Shown here piece by piece: positions 6,270 to 7,647 of a stretch of DNA of 7,647 nucleotides (position 1 is its first letter; every line of letters starts with the position of its first letter). Under the pieces are notes generated by a model. It ran no database searches. It was not told where the DNA came from and saw only the letters and a program-made list of their open reading frames with translations. Origin of the DNA: Eggerthellaceae bacterium (GTDB lineage Bacteria > Actinomycetota > Coriobacteriia > Coriobacteriales > Eggerthellaceae); assembly GCA_900754495.1 (NCBI GenBank), contig CAAEDC010000076.1, positions 1-7,647 on the forward strand, read 5' to 3'. Made by a program: the position numbers and the translations under genes.

Positions 6270-6509
6270 ATGGCCGACGAGAAGAACACCGACGTTAAGG
6301 CGACGAGCGAAGAGCTGAACGACGAAGCACTGAACGAAACGAGCGGCGGGTTCGAGATCCACAACAAATATATCATGTGGTCCATCAAGTGCCTGGAGTG
6401 GGAGTGCGGCGCAGTCGCCGCTCCCATTTTGCCTATTGGGCAGATGCCCGAGAGGAAGTGCTTCAAGTGCGGCGGCACAAACGTTGACGTAAATCCCCAC
6501 TACCTCTAG
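6270..6509 (+). CDS. Small double-glycine-leader peptide with four-cysteine core (RiPP/bacteriocin-like)
   Basis: This gene encodes 79 residues. AAGGAGG (6258-6264) lies 5 nt before the ATG, the best ribosome site in this region. Residues 1-27 are acidic and hydrophilic and end in 'ELNDEALNETSGG'. Set against the double-glycine leader consensus (L at -12, L at -7, GG at -2/-1) the two Leu and both Gly match, while Ala at -8 and Thr at -4 do not. Such leaders are normally cut by a C39 peptidase during export. The predicted 52-residue core has Cys41-x4-Cys46 and Cys64-x2-Cys67, the latter followed by GG, plus Trp37 and Trp44. The CxxC-GG part could equally be a zinc-ribbon half-site. No C39 transporter, immunity protein or lanthipeptide enzyme is in the window. 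The gene lies between two diverged direct repeats and is divergent from an ATP-grasp gene. I do not recognise the family; its role as a secreted peptide is inferred from the leader. Confidence 0.75.
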   Translation: MADEKNTDVKATSEELNDEALNETSGGFEIHNKYIMWSIKCLEWECGAVAAPILPIGQMPERKCFKCGGTNVDVNPHYL

Positions 6510-6516
6510 GCGTCCT

Positions 6517-6550
6517 CCATCGCCGTCGAGAGCTTTCTCGGCGGCGATGG
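6517..6550 (+). terminator. 15-bp stem-loop just after the small peptide gene
   Basis: The arms 6517-6531 and 6536-6550 pair along all 15 positions (one is a G-U pair) around the loop GCTT. It starts 8 nt after the stop codon of the peptide gene. There is no U-run after it on either strand, so it may act as a weak or factor-dependent terminator, or protect the 3' end of the short mRNA. Confidence 0.6.
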
Positions 6551-6637
6551 CGCTGTGCGCGCCGCGCCGCGTACGCTGCACAGACTGAGATCGTGCGAGC
6601 AAGGGCTGCAACGATAGTCTGCCGTACTGAACAAGAC

Positions 6638-6652
6638 CGCACCTCAGGTGCG
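6638..6652. repeat. Perfect short palindrome CGCACCT-C-AGGTGCG
   Basis: Seven-base arms around a single central base form a symmetric site in otherwise empty DNA between the peptide gene and the right repeat. The size and symmetry would suit a dimeric regulator, but no gene starts close by. It may instead belong to the same structured RNA as the hairpin 5 nt downstream. Confidence 0.4.
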
Positions 6653-6656
6653 AAAG

Positions 6657-6687
6657 AGCTGTCCTGGAAGGCATTTCCAGGACCGCT
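6657..6687. terminator. Stem-loop, possible bidirectional terminator
   Basis: The core arms 6661-6669 and 6675-6683 (GTCCTGGAA / TTCCAGGAC) pair perfectly around a 5-nt loop. After one mismatch, AGC (6657-6659) pairs with GCT (6685-6687). The + strand continues ATTTGGTT and the - strand continues CTTTCG, both weak U-runs. It could end transcripts of the peptide gene or of the helicase-side region. The rest of 6551-6729 shows no gene. Confidence 0.4.
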
Positions 6688-6729
6688 ATTTGGTTATAGG
6701 GCAGGGCGTCCGACTGACTTGGGCCCGAA

Positions 6730-6822
6730 CATGCAGGCGCGCGCCGCGGCGGTCCTGGATGCCCCGCCGAACGCGTCCGTGATCTCGAAGTACTAGCGCG
6801 TGAGCTCAGTATTGGTGTGCAT
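6730..6822 (-). pseudogene. Truncated, nonsense-bearing copy of the ATP-grasp gene 5' end
   Basis: On the - strand this reads MHTNTELTR-stop-YFEITDAF, aligning with the intact protein's MQTNSELTREYFEIMDAL. GAG at codon 10 has become TAG. Similarity continues to about codon 32, with one codon deleted, then stops abruptly. The copy keeps an ATG (6820-6822) and an AAGGA-like site, but no open frame follows. It is clearly a relic of a second, lost ATP-grasp gene or of a partial duplication. Confidence 0.8.
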
Positions 6823-6985
6823 GCGGATCCTTACTGGTAGAAGTCCGGAAAAAATCCGCCTGCGAGTGTGCGACGCAGATAGAGCACGTCTGCCGGTCAG
6901 TCGCAAGCTCCGCAAAATGAGGAGAAAGGAAGTGAGGCGCGAAAGGTTGATTTGTTGCGCAACATTTCCGAGGAAATCGCTTGTA
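6730..6985. repeat. Direct repeat, right copy (decayed)
   Basis: This is the diverged partner of 5848-6107, in the same orientation and about 880 bp away, so the two flank the small double-glycine gene. It includes the ATP-grasp relic and about 163 bp corresponding to that gene's upstream region. Conserved islands outside the coding part include GGTAGAAGTCCGGAAAA, TGCGAGTGT, CGCAAGC, AATGAGGAG and CATTTCCGAGG. Similarity ends near 6985, about where the DNA becomes more A+T-rich. Confidence 0.85.
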
Positions 6986-7068
6986 TAGTCAGTCTAACTA
7001 AGCCATTAGTAATAGCGTGCTGGTTGTTTTAGCTGCCGAAGAAGAAATGTCGTTGAGCACCTGATCAT

Positions 7069-7077
7069 TGTTATAAT
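7069..7077 (+). promoter_or_regulatory. Extended -10 promoter upstream of the helicase gene
   Basis: TGTTATAAT combines a perfect TATAAT (7072-7077) with the TGn extension (7069-7071). No clear -35 hexamer is present at 17 nt, which extended -10 promoters can do without. A start of transcription near 7084 would give a leader of about 125 nt before the helicase ATG, containing a small ORF and a run of nine Gs. The stretch 6986-7120 holds nothing else recognisable. Confidence 0.6.
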
Positions 7078-7120
7078 TGCCCTTGTGGCAAATTTCGCAA
7101 CTCGAAAAAGGGGTCGACTC

Positions 7121-7171
7121 ATGATGCAACACCAGCGGAATACCTTCGGGGGGGGGTTGCTGATTCGCTAA
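7121..7171 (+). CDS. Possible 16-codon leader ORF containing a G9 run
   Basis: The frame MMQHQRNTFGGGLLIR ends in TAA. AAAAGGGG stands about 7 nt before the ATG, and the frame begins about 40 nt after the predicted transcription start. The three Gly codons are made by the nine-G run. It is in the same frame as the helicase gene but separated by its stop and 36 nt. It is too short to judge by composition; coding status rests only on the ribosome site and position. Confidence 0.25.
   Translation: MMQHQRNTFGGGLLIR
7148..7156 (+). repeat. Homopolymer of nine G
   Basis: Nine consecutive Gs lie in the untranslated leader (or small ORF) between the promoter and the helicase start. Tracts of this length can vary in length by replication slippage. 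It is also a common place for sequencing errors. Confidence 0.7.
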
Positions 7172-7207
7172 GCATACCTGCCACTTTTGATTTCAGGGTG
7201 GCATGGC

Positions 7208-7647
7208 ATGGATAATGCCTATTTCAATAACACCACCGACATCCTTAAGGATGACCTCTGCGAGATAATCAAATCGGGCGATCGTCTGTCCGTGGCAGCG
7301 TCCGTGTTTTCTATGTATGCATTCGATGAGCTGCGCGATCAACTTGAATCGCTTGACGAGTTTCGCTTTATCTACACCCAGCCCACTTTCGCAAAAGAGC
7401 GCGCCAAAAAGGAGCAGCGCGAGTTCTACATCCCACGCCAATCACGCGAACAAGGGCTTTACGGTACCGAATTTGAAATAAAGCTTCGCAACGAACTCAC
7501 TCAGAAAGCCGTTGCTTCTGAGTGCGCCAATTGAATCAAGCGCAAGGCGCGATTCAAAACGTCAATTGCCGATACGGCGTCTGTGGCCTCGGCTCTTACC
7601 GTTTCTGGGGTGGATACGGTTAGCTATCTCCCATTTTCTGGCTTTAC
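7208..7647 (+). pseudogene. PLD-domain/SNF2-type helicase gene, 5' part, interrupted by TGA (3' end outside window)
   Basis: The first 108 codons (7208-7534) read MDNAYFNNTTDILKDDL...LSVAASVFSMYAFDELRDQL...FRFIYTQPTF...REFYIPRQ...LYGTEFEIKLRNELTQKAVASECAN. I recognise this as the N-terminal phospholipase-D-like region of large SNF2/DEAD-type helicases common on mobile and defence-related islands. The frame then meets TGA (7532-7534) but continues as IKRKARFKTS and 'VSYLPFSGF' to the window end, which still looks like the same family. In relatives I recall Asp-Trp at this point ('ECADWI'), so TGG to TGA is the likely change. The ATG at 7208 is chosen because relatives begin MDN-YFNN and AGGGTGG (7195-7201) precedes it; a TTG at 7187 is possible. 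The gene is more A+T-rich than its left neighbours. It may be a pseudogene or make only a short fragment. Confidence 0.65.

Noticed and set aside
6300..6509. Small peptide as a classical graspetide or lanthipeptide precursor
   Set aside because: The core lacks repeated Thr/Ser...Glu/Asp motifs, has few Ser/Thr placed for lanthionine rings, and no cognate enzyme other than a permuted ATP-grasp protein is in view.
5848..6985. The repeats as ends of an insertion sequence or composite transposon
   Set aside because: No transposase, no terminal inverted repeats and no target-site duplication; the repeats are pieces of the ATP-grasp gene and its upstream region.
7532..7534. TGA as a recoded codon (selenocysteine or Trp)
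   Set aside because: No SECIS-like hairpin was evident, the apparent family residue is Trp rather than Cys, and ordinary TGA stops are used by other genes in the window; a nonsense mutation is simpler.

Overview
The window is high-GC (roughly two-thirds G+C by eye over its first 6.5 kb), compactly coded bacterial DNA. The gene content, the DUF1461/TIGR01906 (Lit) membrane protein next to gltX, and a small protein with an 'ELNDEAL..TSGG' leader together suggest a gut actinobacterium of the class Coriobacteriia, perhaps Eggerthellaceae. This is an inference from style and content; no marker gene proves it.

Layout. Positions 1-1547 (+ strand) hold the end of an EamA/DMT-type membrane transporter, overlapping by 4 nt (ATGA) a membrane-dipeptidase-type (peptidase M19) metallohydrolase. 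Facing them on the - strand (1606-5943) is a housekeeping-like cluster, read from right to left: a circularly permuted ATP-grasp ligase; a Lit-family membrane protein whose frame runs without a stop into glutamyl-tRNA synthetase (gltX); a stem-loop terminator; and a PaaI-type hotdog thioesterase. The ATP-grasp gene and the lit-gltX frame are 3 nt apart and probably co-transcribed and translationally coupled.

Positions 5944-7647 are accessory in character. They contain a 79-residue + strand gene with a bacteriocin-like double-glycine leader and a four-cysteine core, followed at once by a 15-bp stem-loop. This gene lies between two diverged direct repeats (5848-6107 and 6730-6985). Each repeat carries the first ~32 codons and upstream region of the ATP-grasp gene, and the right-hand copy is a dead fragment with an in-frame stop. 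From about 6990 the DNA becomes visibly more A+T-rich. It holds an extended -10 promoter, a possible 16-codon leader ORF containing nine consecutive Gs, and the start of a PLD-domain/SNF2-type helicase gene whose frame is broken by a TGA where the family appears to have Trp. The window ends inside that gene.

Most worth a second look: the open Lit-GltX frame, the double-glycine peptide between repeated ATP-grasp promoter regions, and the G9 leader plus nonsense codon at the helicase locus. No rRNA, tRNA, CRISPR array or complete insertion sequence was seen.
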